Positions 1-25,129 of a DNA stretch of 64,000 bases are shown one piece after another. Location of the stretch: positions 15,271,877 to 15,335,876 of the forward strand of contig OX442417.1 in the NCBI GenBank assembly GCA_949361645.1, in the 5' to 3' direction. The stretch is from Spongilla lacustris. Lineage: Eukaryota > Porifera > Demospongiae > Spongillida > Spongillidae. The position numbers were made by a program, and so were the translations under genes. Numbering within the stretch: position 1 is the stretch's first letter; each line of letters starts with the position of its first letter. The notes below the pieces were generated by a model, which made no database searches, was not told where the DNA came from, and saw only the letters and a list, made by a program, of their open reading frames with translations.

Positions 1-700
1 CCTACCATCACACCCCTCCCTACCATCACACCCCTCCCTACTATCACACCCCTCTCTATCATCACACCCTCCCTACCATCACACCCCTCCTATCATCACA
101 CCCTCCCTACCATCACACCCCTCCCTACCATCACACCCTCCCTACTATCACACCCCTCCCTACCATCACACCCCTCCCTACCATCACACCCCTCCCTACT
201 ATCACACCCCTCCCTATCTTGCCATCACACCCTCCCTACCATAATACCTCCCTACCATCACACCTTCTCTAAATGTACATGTACCATAATACCCCACCCC
301 TTCCTACAATCACACCCCTCCCTACCATCACACCCCTCCCTACCATCACACCCTCCCTACCATCACACCCTCCCTACCATCACACCCTCCCTACCATCAC
401 ACCCTCCCTACTATCACACCTCTCCCTATCTTGCCATCACACCCTATCTTGCCATCACACCCTCCCTACCATCACACCCCTCCTTACATCACACCTTCTC
501 TAAATGTACCATAATACCCCTCCCTACCATCACACCCTCCCTTCCATCACACCCCTCCCTTCCATCACACCCCTCCCTTCCATCACACCCCTCCCTACAA
601 TCACACCCCTCCCTACCACCACACCCCTCCCTACCATCACACCCTCCCTACCATCACACCCTCCCTACCACCACACCCCTCCCTACCATCACACCCTCCC
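1..700. repeat. CCCTACCATCACAC minisatellite in the last visible myosin V intron
   Basis: Dozens of 13-15 bp units (cctccctaccatcacac and variants), G-rich on the transcribed strand, next to the donor of exon 22. Confidence 0.9.
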
Positions 701-739
701 TTGTGCCATGACTATATATGGCATGTGTGATGACCTCAC

Positions 740-13999
<13,260 letters not shown>

Positions 14000-14709
14000 C
14001 TCGGCTGACTCCCGCTCACACGCCCCTTTTTCTTTTGACCTCACACGCTGCGCGTATGACGGAAATTAACGGAAAATATCCAATACAGTAAATCCCTTTG
14101 ATACGAGGCCGTTTTGGCTATGTGAGCAATTAGTTCTGAATGAGGTCGGTGTACTCACTCGCATAACCGCCGGCGCTTTAGCGTTTTCACTTTTCACTTT
14201 GCAAACAAAGTTTAAAGTGTCACGCGTTCGCTTAGCTAGCTTGCATACATCATACATTGTTAATGACCCAATATTAAACATTGTTGGCGGCATACGTTTC
14301 CTATACATTGTATACTGTAATAACAACTCTTCTCATGAATATTTCCAGGTGTTGCATCATGCATGTACATTATTATAAAGGTGTAGCGTAGTTCCTGGAA
14401 AATGAAACCTCAAGCCGGCTGTGACGTACATTGTACCTTACACGTGCTCCCCACCCAGGCTACCGTACCGTTCGATCTCGTCACCTGGGTATGACCCTCA
14501 GAGCTCTATATGTTTATACCTTTGAATAATTATATCTCTCCCTTGAGTATTACTGCTCCCATCAGCCCATGTCTCATGACATTAAAACACGACGCTGGTT
14601 CTATTGGCACGTGAGTACAGTACAAGTGATTATGCGCCGTTGCTTTGAATGGATTTGTATATATGTGCCCAATTCAGGGACGCGGAGGTGGACGGAAGGA
14701 ATTGACATG

Positions 14710-14750
<41 letters not shown>

Positions 14751-14905
14751 CGAGGCTTATTCTACGTGGGTGCGGCGGATTCGTTTGCTGAACTCACTCA
14801 GACTGTTCAACTGGTTGCTTATAAAACACGCATTGCCTGCGTAGTGAGTGCTATAGTCAAATCTCGGACAGAAATAGTAGCAAGACTCGCTGCTTCAGCA
14901 AAGTG
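14000..14905. promoter_or_regulatory. divergent intergenic region between myosin V and NAXE copy 1
   Basis: About 0.9 kb separates the myosin V start codon (minus) from the first NAXE start codon (plus), so it must hold both 5' ends. It contains a poly-A run at about 14710-14746. The segment just before the NAXE start (about 14750-14905) is repeated, diverged, before NAXE copy 2 (about 16018-16174), so a proximal promoter/5'UTR was probably duplicated with the gene. No TATA box or other motif was assigned; the promoter call is inference from gene layout. Confidence 0.5.
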
Positions 14906-15854
14906 ATGGCGACTCGCTATTTGGACCAAGAGAGCTCCCTAAAGTTAGACACCGCACTGTTTAACGAGTACAAGTTCTCCGTCGATCAGTTGATGGAGAT
15001 AGCGGGGCTTTGTGTGGCACAGGTAAAAGCGTGCAAGGAATATACATATATGTGTGATGTACATGTATTCGTAACTTAATTACACACATGCCACATGCAC
15101 GCACACACACCTAGTCTATAGAGAGATGCTACCCTACAAGCACGTCTAGTTCAGGAAAGCCGCGTGTGCTGATCTGCTGTGGGCCCGGAAACAATGGCGG
15201 AGATGGCCTCGTTGCAGCCAGGCACCTCCTCTTTCTAGTGAGGCATGCATCTGTTGCAAGGTCACACGTGATCCCCCCTTTCATGACAGGGATACGACGT
15301 TGCCATATTCTACCCTAAACGTCCCTCAAAGCCCATCTTCCAGATACTGGTGGCCCAGTGTGAAAAGCTAGCCATCTGTTTCTTGGACACCCTCCCCTCC
15401 CCCTCTCACATATCCACACACTACGACTTGGCAGTGGACGCCGTCTTTGGATACAGTTTCCAAGGTGAAGTGCGTGCTCCATTTGATGCCGTCCTCTCCA
15501 CCCTTGGGACCATCACTATACCATTGTGTTCTGTTGACATACCATCAGGTAATGACGAATGGTTTTAAAAAATGATTTGACTGTTTCTGGAACACTGCCA
15601 TTACTGCCCTTCCCCCCCACCCCCCACACACCCACACCTGTCCAGGTTGGGATGTGGAGAGGGGAGACACTACAGGGAACGGCCTCAAGCCAGACCTCCT
15701 GGTGTCCCTCACAGCCCCAAAGCCCTGTGCCCAGTACTTCACAGGACGATACCACTACCTTGGCCTCAGGATGGTATCTCCAGAGCTAGCGGCCACCTTC
15801 AACCTCCAACTTCCCCCATACCCTGGGGGCGACCAAATTGTTCAGATCAACTAA
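14906..15854 (+). CDS. NAXE: NAD(P)H-hydrate epimerase, copy 1
   Basis: Repairs damaged NADHX/NADPHX by interconverting R and S epimers, acting with the ADP/ATP-dependent dehydratase NAXD. Four exons: 14906-15022, 15115-15237, 15290-15548, 15646-15854, giving 235 residues. The YjeF N-terminal fold is recognisable from [17 protein letters not shown], the nucleotide loop [15 protein letters not shown] (about residues 62-76), VDAVFGYSF, the SVDIPSGWDVE strand split by intron 3, and GRYHYLG near the C-terminus ending in PPYPGGD. No mitochondrial or secretory leader is evident, unlike the longer human protein. The gene is the first of a tandem pair with the same intron phases; both look functional. 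Assignment rests on strong family motifs. Confidence 0.93.
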
Positions 15855-16174
15855 GTGTCCCTTAATTGTATGGGTGCATCTGCCTGCCATTGTGTATAGC
15901 TTTTGAATTTGTTTTTTTTTTATCCTGAAAAGGAATGACCCACGAATAGCATGTCGCTCTAATTATGCGACGTTAGTTACTGTGGACGATATAAAGAATG
16001 ACGTAATGAGCAAAAACGAGGCGGGGCTTATTTTCTATGTGGGTGCGGACTCGTTTGCTGACCAGGTTGCTTATACAACACGTATTGCCAGCAGGCCGTG
16101 GCGTAGTGCAGAAGGTGCGTGCTAGGCAAATCTGGGACAGAAATAGTAGCAAGACACGCTGCTTCAGCAAAGTG

Positions 16175-16560
16175 ATGACGACAGGCTATTTGGACCAAGA
16201 GAGCGCCCTAAAGTTAGACATCGCATTGTTTAACGAGTACATGTTCTCCATAGATCAGTTGATGGAGATAGCGGGGCTTTGTGTGGCGCAGGTAAGAGCG
16301 TGCATGCATGGAATAATCTCTCGTGCCATGACGTAATGTATAGAATACAGTGCAACCTGTCATCTCGGGGCTACAAATAATTAATAAATGGCCATCGTAG
16401 ACAGGTGGCTGCCTAACTCTGACCCGTTTGTACAGCAGCCAATACTCGTGTCTTTAGTTATGTGGCCGGTACGCAGAGGTGACCGTTAATATTGTATTCC
16501 ACCTCCTCCCCTTATACATTACATCATGGCACTACATTAATTACACACGTGCACGTGCAC

Positions 16561-16599
<39 letters not shown>

Positions 16600-17102
16600 C
16601 TATAGAGAGATGCTACCCTACCAGCACCTTCAGTGCAGGAAAGCCGCGTGTGCTGATCTGCTGTGGGCCCGGAAACAATGGCGGAGACGGCCTTGTTGCA
16701 GCCAGACACCTCCTCTTTCTGGTGAGACGAACTGCCCATGTGTATGTTGTAAGGTCACACGTGATCCCCTTTCATGACAGGGATACGAAGTCGCCGTATT
16801 CTTCCCTAAACGTACTTCAAAGCCCATTTACGAGATACTGGTGGCCCAGTGTGAAAAGCTAGGCATCCGTTTCTTGGACACCCTCCCCTCCCCCTCCCAT
16901 ATATCCACACACTACGACTTGGCAGTGGACGCCGTCTTTGGATTCAGTTTCCAAGGTGAAGTGCGTGCTCCATTTGATGCCATCCTCTCCACCCTTGCGA
17001 CCATCACTATACCATTGTGTTCTGTTGACATACCATCAGGTAACGATACATGGTTAAAATGATTTGACTGTTTCTGGAACACTGCCATTACTGTCCTTCT
17101 CC

Positions 17103-17133
<31 letters not shown>

Positions 17134-17352
17134 ACCTGTCCAGGTTGGGATGTGGAGAGGGGAGACACTACAGGGGATGGCCTCAAGCCAGACCTCCTGG
17201 TGTCCCTCACAGCCCCAAAGCTCTGTGCTCAGTACTTCACAGGACGATACCACTACCTTGGCCTCAGGATGGTCCCTCCAGAGCTAGCGGCCACTTTCAA
17301 CCTCCAGCTTCCCCCCTACCCTGGGGGCGACCAAATTGTTCAGATCAACTAA
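16175..17352 (+). CDS. NAXE: NAD(P)H-hydrate epimerase, copy 2
   Basis: Tandem paralogue of the upstream copy, with the same four-exon structure and exon lengths: 16175-16291, 16599-16721, 16781-17039, 17144-17352, 235 residues. It keeps the [15 protein letters not shown] loop, [23 protein letters not shown] and GRYHYLG motifs, with scattered amino-acid changes (for example MTTGYLDQ against MATRYLDQ at the start, and [12 protein letters not shown] in exon 3). Intron 1 is longer and holds a CA repeat (16560-16593); intron 3 begins with a C run (17101-17119). No frameshift or stop was found, so it is called a second functional gene rather than a pseudogene. Confidence 0.92.
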
Positions 17353-18392
17353 GTGTCCCTTTTATGGTTGCATCCTGCCTGCCACTCATTGTGCATAGCT
17401 AGCTTTTGAATATTTTTTTACCCTTCCTTTATCCTGAAAAGGGCTTGAGTGAATGAGGGGTCTAATAGTTTGGAGGTCACCGAGCGTGGCTTCACATGGA
17501 GGAGTGGATGATTGAAATGTCCTGCACGTATGTCCAGATCACAGTATCAAATATGGTGGTCTACATACATGCATATTGCTACTGAAGGAGAGCCAAAAGG
17601 TGGTTCTATTAGCTGGACAAATACACTAGTAAGTGAGGGATACATGCAGGTGTGTGCAGGTATCTTCTCTGACCACATACCTCTTAGCCAACCATGTGTG
17701 ACTCACATGTTAGCACTTTTGTGTTAATGAAACAGCTGCATGTAGAGCGTTGTAACCCCCCCCTCTACACCCAAGCAGAAGTAGACCGACATCAGGGTGA
17801 GTGTAGAGAGGTTGTGGTTGTTGCCAGGGGAACTGATCTTCACATTCCCTACCTCTGTGGCTTGACTTAAGTGAAGGCAGTGTACACAGCATGCCTCAGT
17901 TTTTTGTACAGCTCCAAATATGGTTTTAGTCTGGACTTTTATTTCTGACGTGAGTTGCCTAGTGGCGCTGTTTATTCTATCCCTTCAAGGTTGGCTACAA
18001 AGAGAGGTATCATTAGCTCCCAGTGCACCACTCTTTGAATGCAACTGCCAACAGTTGCATTGTGATGATACCTTGAGCTGTGTATGCATTTGAAAGTAAA
18101 GCTTTGATTAGATTTGGGCTGCACCCCGTTGCTGCTAAACTGTTGCAGGGTGGGGGTGGGAAAATATAATTCGTCTGGGCCTCAGGGGATACAGATGTTC
18201 ATGTGACCTTCCAACCTCGTTTTTTCATGAAGTTCCCCCCCCCCCCCCCCCGCCCACACAAATACATGTATATATGGCGAAGAATCTCTGTAATATTTCC
18301 ACACACACAAACACCACACGAGACACAACAACGTAAACACAACAGAATTGGACATCAACACATCAGACGAATAACGTTAACGGCTCGACCTC
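17353..18392. other. intergenic region between NAXE copy 2 and the TPR gene
   Basis: Convergent 3' ends: it should hold the 3'UTR of NAXE copy 2 (plus) and of the TPR-like gene (minus). A short C run lies at 18235-18251. No convincing coding exon or RNA gene was seen on either strand. Confidence 0.5.
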
Positions 18393-19454
18393 TCAATCGT
18401 CTAACTCACTGTCATCGCTGTCTATGATCAAGGGGGGTGCGGGAGGAGCGCTAGCAAATCTAGTTCTTGTTGGGGTACCGTAGTTGCTAATCCGCTTAAG
18501 AGTTTCCGGGCTGACCACCGACAGTCGACGGAGGAGGAGAATGACAGACGGGGTGAAGTCTATGCTTGAAACAATAGCAGGGTGTAAGTCGAATGGGTCG
18601 ACCGCTTGCTCCGGAGCGGCCACTAAACGCGGGGCGTCAGCGCAGGTGATGGTCTGAGAGCGGGTCCTCGTCGCTTTCTTCAGCCTCCAAGGGTTCAAGC
18701 TGAACCGCTTTCGCTTCCCCTTCAGCGACGAAGAGGCCAGCAGAGTGCCCATTCGCGTGTCTTCCCCTTCCGCACTGGTAGTCGCGTAGCTCGTTGAGTC
18801 CGTCAGCTCCGCCAGCTCCGCCGTCGACCGGGACCGCTCGACCGGTTCGAAAGGGTGCGTTAGCTGTTGGTCTAGTCCCGTCAGTTTGTGTAAAACCGCC
18901 ACCAGCTCCCTAGTATCCTTGCACAGCTCTATGCCTCTCCGGTACACGGACTTGGCGCAGTCCCACTGGTTGACACAACAGAGCGCAGCCCCCATCTTGA
19001 GGTACCATTTCGCCTCTCCGGGCTTCGATTTGGACTTCTTCTCCGCTTCCTTGTACTTTGCACGGAGGTTCTTCAAGATCCTGTTGCAGTTCGGAGCCAG
19101 CGACTTCCCGCCAAGCCGCCCCTCCACCTCCCTGCGAACCAGTCCGCTAACTACGCCCACGGTAGTGTCGAACATACACTCTGTTTCCGTAGCGAGCTCT
19201 ATACTCAACGCCTTGTCGAACTCCTCGGTGGCGAGTTTAATGTCGCAAAGCAAGTACGCCGACCTACCATTCTTTGCTGCGCGCATGTAATTCTCCACCG
19301 CTTCTCCGATCGTCTCCTTCGTGGACAGCGTCACAGCGGGAAACGGCGAGAGGCAGTGAGTCGGAGAGTCGTCTTGTTCGAACACGGCGGAATCCGTGCT
19401 GCAGCTGCTGTAAGAGTGATGAGCGTTGTAACTATCACCCAGCAAAACAGACAT
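18393..19454 (-). CDS. TPR-like protein, intronless, function unknown
   Basis: An uninterrupted 353-residue frame with ordinary, non-repetitive composition. Residues about 47-80 (NYMRAAKNGRSAYLLCDIK onward) and about 145-180 (AKWYLKMGAALCCVNQWDCA onward) resemble helix pairs of tetratricopeptide repeats, separated by a charged helical stretch (KNLRAKYKEAEKKSKSK). The C-terminal third is Ser/Thr and basic (KGKRKRFSLNPWRLKKATRTRS), then ends in an acidic tail DSDDSELDD. The N-terminus is Ser-rich. No catalytic motif, signal peptide or membrane segment was seen. It may be an adaptor or scaffold, but I do not recognise a named family. The lack of introns contrasts with the intron-rich neighbours. 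Confidence 0.75.
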   Translation of the reverse strand: MSVLLGDSYNAHHSYSSCSTDSAVFEQDDSPTHCLSPFPAVTLSTKETIGEAVENYMRAAKNGRSAYLLCDIKLATEEFDKALSIELATETECMFDTTVGVVSGLVRREVEGRLGGKSLAPNCNRILKNLRAKYKEAEKKSKSKPGEAKWYLKMGAALCCVNQWDCAKSVYRRGIELCKDTRELVAVLHKLTGLDQQLTHPFEPVERSRSTAELAELTDSTSYATTSAEGEDTRMGTLLASSSLKGKRKRFSLNPWRLKKATRTRSQTITCADAPRLVAAPEQAVDPFDLHPAIVSSIDFTPSVILLLRRLSVVSPETLKRISNYGTPTRTRFASAPPAPPLIIDSDDSELDD

Positions 19455-19941
19455 CTTCTTCTAGCACGCTCATAATGAAAGAGGTGGTTATATGTGGTAT
19501 TTATTTAATTCAAACCACGCATGCGCGTCCATGCAGGTACCTATCCAAAAATAAAAATAAAAATAAAAATCAGAATAAAAGTCTAAACATCATTCAAAGG
19601 AGGGGAGAGGGTTGGAGGCAAAGTTCCCAAAACAAAAAACAGCTGTCAAAGTTAAGAGCATGCGTTATTCATAGCTAGCTGCATACGTACGCGTGTAGCC
19701 TAAAGACTGCGCGGGCGAGTTATTTACAACTGGTTATGCAATATAAAATAGCTATAGCCTATAGGCGCGTCACATGGTTCCCAGACCCAATGTTGTGCAT
19801 GCTTTATGTGTGTGTGTGTGCTGGCACTCGGTAAAAGCACATCAGTATGCTGAAAGTGTGAACAATAGGCCCTAAATTGGAGGGATCCTTCATTATGCCA
19901 TAGTACCACTTTGACTTGATACGGTAACAGAGATCCACCCC

Positions 19942-19965
19942 CCCCCCCCCCCCCCCCCCCCCCCC
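19942..19965. repeat. poly-C run
   Basis: About 24-26 C in the region upstream of the TPR-like gene. Confidence 0.85.
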
Positions 19966-20119
19966 GTCACAGATAAATCTCTAAATGGTGAGCACTTATT
20001 TAACAATTGACAGGCATTGTCGCTATTTTAAATTTCACGCATCAATTATTAAAACACACAATGCACGCATGATTTGATGGTACACCAATTTTTATTTTTG
20101 CTGCCACTGTGAAATTTCC

Positions 20120-21665
20120 AAAACAGTGAAATTGATGCTTTTAGTTAAAAGTAAAGCAATTCGGTATCTGATATCTAAAGCATTTTTTTCCAATGTTTTG
20201 TATATTTACTAATGGACAAATAATACCATATAAACTATAGTTAATTATCTGAAATCAATACAATGAAATGCCATGGCCTTAGTTCAGAGCATAGTTACGC
20301 TGTAGGAATAAAAAGTTCAAAGTCATGTCATAGTCTGTTATCAAGTTTGATTTGTTGTTTAATTTTACAATGTCACAAGTAGCAAGTATTGCAGGTGGTG
20401 AAATTAATAGCTTTGTTTAAAAATATTTCCCTTAAACCTTACAACACACTAGGGTTTTTTCTTCCAAAGGCCATGTATGCACATGTTGTGAAGTTCCTTC
20501 ACTTCCTGAAACAGGGCCTCCCTGGTGATGGTAGGAATGCTCCTGAAATGGTACACCACCAAAACCAAAACCAAAACAGTGAAATTAATGTTTAAGTAAA
20601 GCAATTTGGTATCTGATATTTAAAGAAAGAATTTGTCCAAGGTTTTGTGTATTTACTAATGGGTGAATAATAATCATTATCTGAAACTTGGTCAAAATGA
20701 AAGATACAGTGAACTGCCATGGCTGTGTTGAATAGACCCACATTGGTGAACTTCAATGTGGGCCTTAGTTCAGAGCAGTCACACTGTAGGAATAAAAAGT
20801 TCAGAGTCATGTCATAGTCTGTGATTTTGATTTGTTGTTTAATTTCACAATATCAATGGAATGCCTATTACAGGTGGTGGAATTAATAACTTCGGTTAAA
20901 AATATTTCCCTTAAACTTACAACACACTAGGTTTTTTTTTTTTCCCCCTCCAAAGTCCATGTTGTGAAGTTCCTTCACTTCCTGAAAAAGGGATGGTAGG
21001 AATGCTCCTGAAATGGTACACCACCAAAACCAAAACAGTGAAATTACATGTAATGTCTTTATTTTAAAATTTAAAACAATTTGGCATCTGATATCTAAAT
21101 AATTTTGTATATTTACTAATGGGCAAATAATACCATATAAACTATAGTTAACTATCTGAAATCAAAATGATAGATAGATGGGGCTTAATTTAGAGCAGTT
21201 ACACTGTAGGATTAAAAATTTGAAAATCGTGTAATAGTCTGCTTGATTTGTTGTTTAATTTCACAATGTCAGTGGAATGTCACAAGTAATGAGTATTGTA
21301 GGTGGCGGAATATCTTTAATTAAATAACCAGATTGATAAGTCTTGAATACCGTGGTCTTGATTTCCGTAATAAACAATAGATGTAGGATTTTGAAATAAA
21401 AACAAAAATAAAAAAATAAACAAAGGTTTGATGTAACATATCCGGCAGTTCCCATGAACCTATTAACATATCAGTTCCCATGAACCTATCACTTGAGGAG
21501 GTCTTACACCTTATGACGGCATGTAGCACTTACAACATGCTAGGGTTTTTTTCCTCGATTAGTTGTGTAGCCAAAGCATGTATGCACATGTTGTGAAGTT
21601 CCTTCAATTCCTGAAACAGGGCCTCCCTGATGATGGTAGGAATGCTCCTGAAATGGTATACTACC
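20120..21665. repeat. three tandem repeats of about 455, 458 and 630 bp
   Basis: Three successive copies begin near 20120, 20574 and 21032, each opening with aaaacagtgaaatt and containing the same order of landmarks: a ggtatctgatat motif, a tttactaatgg motif, a ttgtttaattt motif, and a block around aagttccttcacttcctgaa. The third copy is longer, with extra AT-rich sequence at about 21300-21520. On the minus strand the last block of each copy reads as a short open frame (see the relic at 21532-21700). It could be local tandem duplication of a gene fragment. Confidence 0.75.
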
Positions 21666-21700
21666 TCAACAGGCTTCCCACCTCCACTGTCTAACTTAAT
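21532..21700 (-). pseudogene. coding-like relic, unknown family
   Basis: On the minus strand this stretch is open for about 56 codons, preceded by a stop, with no good start codon, and ends in TAA at about 21532. It reads KPVEVVYHFRSIPTIIREAL and then FQELKELHNMCIHALA. The same frame is present, shortened or broken, in the two neighbouring repeat copies near 20470-20560 and 20940-21020. It looks like a terminal exon or decayed coding piece captured in the tandem repeat. I do not recognise the protein, and it may be a chance open frame. Confidence 0.35.
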
Positions 21701-22401
21701 TTATCAGTACGTGTAGAGACCACGAGGAAAACAGACCCATCCTCTCTTAAGGTACTGGTATCCCCCAAGCAGAAGTGAAAAGTTTTGCTTGCGAGTCAAA
21801 GGACATATGCCACTCCCCTCATGCCTCCTGAGTGGCACGTCGAAGGGATGTTAGTGCAAATGTCATCATCCCAATAAGCGAGGCCACACAATCAAGACAC
21901 ATGCAAGCCTCCACACCATCTTCCACCATCATGCTACCTTGCTGATAGTAATAATCTGCTACCGTAATTTCAGGTTTTTTTAAGTTCGTCGAGGCTTTGC
22001 ATGATATTGTTTAGGCTAGTGATTCGTACCAAGAAAGAACGTGTAGATTGTTGTAATTCGTTTAGCGGCAAATACTCGTGCGCATAAGTGGTACTGCCCA
22101 CCGCATTCAACACTAAGAACGTTAACCGTTATGTCGCGCTTCCCGCCCTTGGGACAGACTGGGTTTTGGAACCTCCACCTCCGTTGTAGCCATCTCGGTC
22201 GCTTTATTACCGCAATTATTAATACCGCTAAAATGATATGTACGTTCAATTCGTCTGATGCTAAAAGCGTATATTTCTTGATTTTCATGTTTTCGTGCGT
22301 GAGTGGAAACGTATGTGATATGAATGACTAGGGTCGAGGTAGGTGGGTCTCATCACACTATTGCATCATCCTGTATTAAATATACTTCACAGACCAACAC
22401 A
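21701..22401. other. region downstream of DHFR, no gene assigned
   Basis: This segment lies 3' of the DHFR stop codon. It has a few short open frames: a minus-strand one near 21830-21945, and plus and minus ones overlapping at 22016-22331. None shows a recognisable domain, and none can be tied to splice-consistent neighbours. Confidence 0.4.
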
Positions 22402-24262
<1,861 letters not shown>

Positions 24263-24311
24263 TATCGTTCGCGCCTTTTGCCTTGCGTACATTTGGAAAA
24301 GTAATTTTCAA
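24263..24311. promoter_or_regulatory. 49-bp head-to-head spacer between DHFR and TIMM29-like start codons
   Basis: Only 49 bases separate the two divergent start codons, so any shared promoter must overlap the 5' ends of both genes or lie in their first coding exons. The plus-strand frame could also open at an upstream ATG (24249), which would overlap DHFR exon 1. No core promoter motif was assigned. Confidence 0.5.
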
Positions 24312-24860
24312 ATGTCCCGTGTCCTACGGAGTGTGGCGTCGGCGGTCCAACTGTCGAGGGAAGGAAGTAAGAAGCTAGAGAGTTGGGGACGTCCCTTGAA
24401 ACTTATATTCGAGGACTACAAGTCTGTTACCAAAGATACGCTTCTACACTTGAAGGAGCACCCGTTCAAGTCAACCGTGTACTTTCTTGGGATAGGAAGT
24501 GCACTTGCTGCGTGGAGCCAACGACCAGATTATAAAAGCTATACAAATGCAGTCATCAAATATTCCAACGAGATATGTCAGTGCAGCGAACTTACTCGTA
24601 AACCCTCCGCTCACAGGCACATTACCGAGACCATTCACCTTCAGTCGGATAGCTATCTTCAGTACGTCAACCTTGGGGTCGTGGGAATTGTAATTAAAAG
24701 GAACTATCCTGCAGAGGTCAAGATATATAATGAAACATGTGGACATATCCAACCACATTGGTGGACTGTATTTAGCAGAATTGTCGACATAGGTTTCTGG
24801 CGCAAGTGGTATGTGCTGGAGAAAAAGATGGCGGACTTCGATGTGAATGATGAAGTGTAG
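24312..24860 (+). CDS. TIMM29: TIM29-like mitochondrial import subunit
   Basis: TIM29 is a metazoan component of the TIM22 carrier translocase of the mitochondrial inner membrane. The 182-residue intronless product has a hydrophobic segment STVYFLGIGSALAAW and the family C-terminal signature: YVNLGVVGIVIKRNYPAEVK, CGHIQPHWWTVFSRIVDIGF, WYVLEKKMADFDVND, which aligns well with what I know of vertebrate TIM29. The N-terminus is basic with few acidic residues, fitting a mitochondrial protein. The internal Met at 24312 was preferred to the one at 24249, which would overlap DHFR exon 1. The protein stops right after DVNDEV, shorter than the human protein, which continues past this point. Confidence 0.82.
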   Translation: MSRVLRSVASAVQLSREGSKKLESWGRPLKLIFEDYKSVTKDTLLHLKEHPFKSTVYFLGIGSALAAWSQRPDYKSYTNAVIKYSNEICQCSELTRKPSAHRHITETIHLQSDSYLQYVNLGVVGIVIKRNYPAEVKIYNETCGHIQPHWWTVFSRIVDIGFWRKWYVLEKKMADFDVNDEV

Positions 24861-25129
24861 CTATTTAGAAAGTAGTACAAAAGAATCCGACATCGATTAA
24901 CATGTACCTATGTGGGTGGGAGGGGCTGCTAAGTCAATATCACGTGATGCACTAGTTGCAAGCTATTGTTAAATATATTGAAGGAGGGGACAGGCGTAAT
25001 TTCGACCGAAGGCTCTTTTGCGTTAGTACCTCATTTGTGAGGAGCCTTCAAAGTTCTTCTGAGAAGATCGGTTGTGTATCACTATCCATTCCCAGGGAAA
25101 CGTCCAACCAGACTACATCGTATCAATGA
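24861..25129. promoter_or_regulatory. intergenic region upstream of the DH-PH-MORN gene
   Basis: A 269-bp gap between the TIMM29-like stop and the chosen start of the next gene, both on the plus strand. It should hold the 3' end of one gene and the promoter of the other. An alternative ATG at 25126 is out of frame with the long reading frame. No clear motif was seen. Confidence 0.4.

Noticed and set aside
22131..22331. 66-codon plus-strand frame starting MSRFPPLGQTG
   Set aside because: No similarity recognised, an opposite frame overlaps it, and it ends near the DHFR 3' end; insufficient support.
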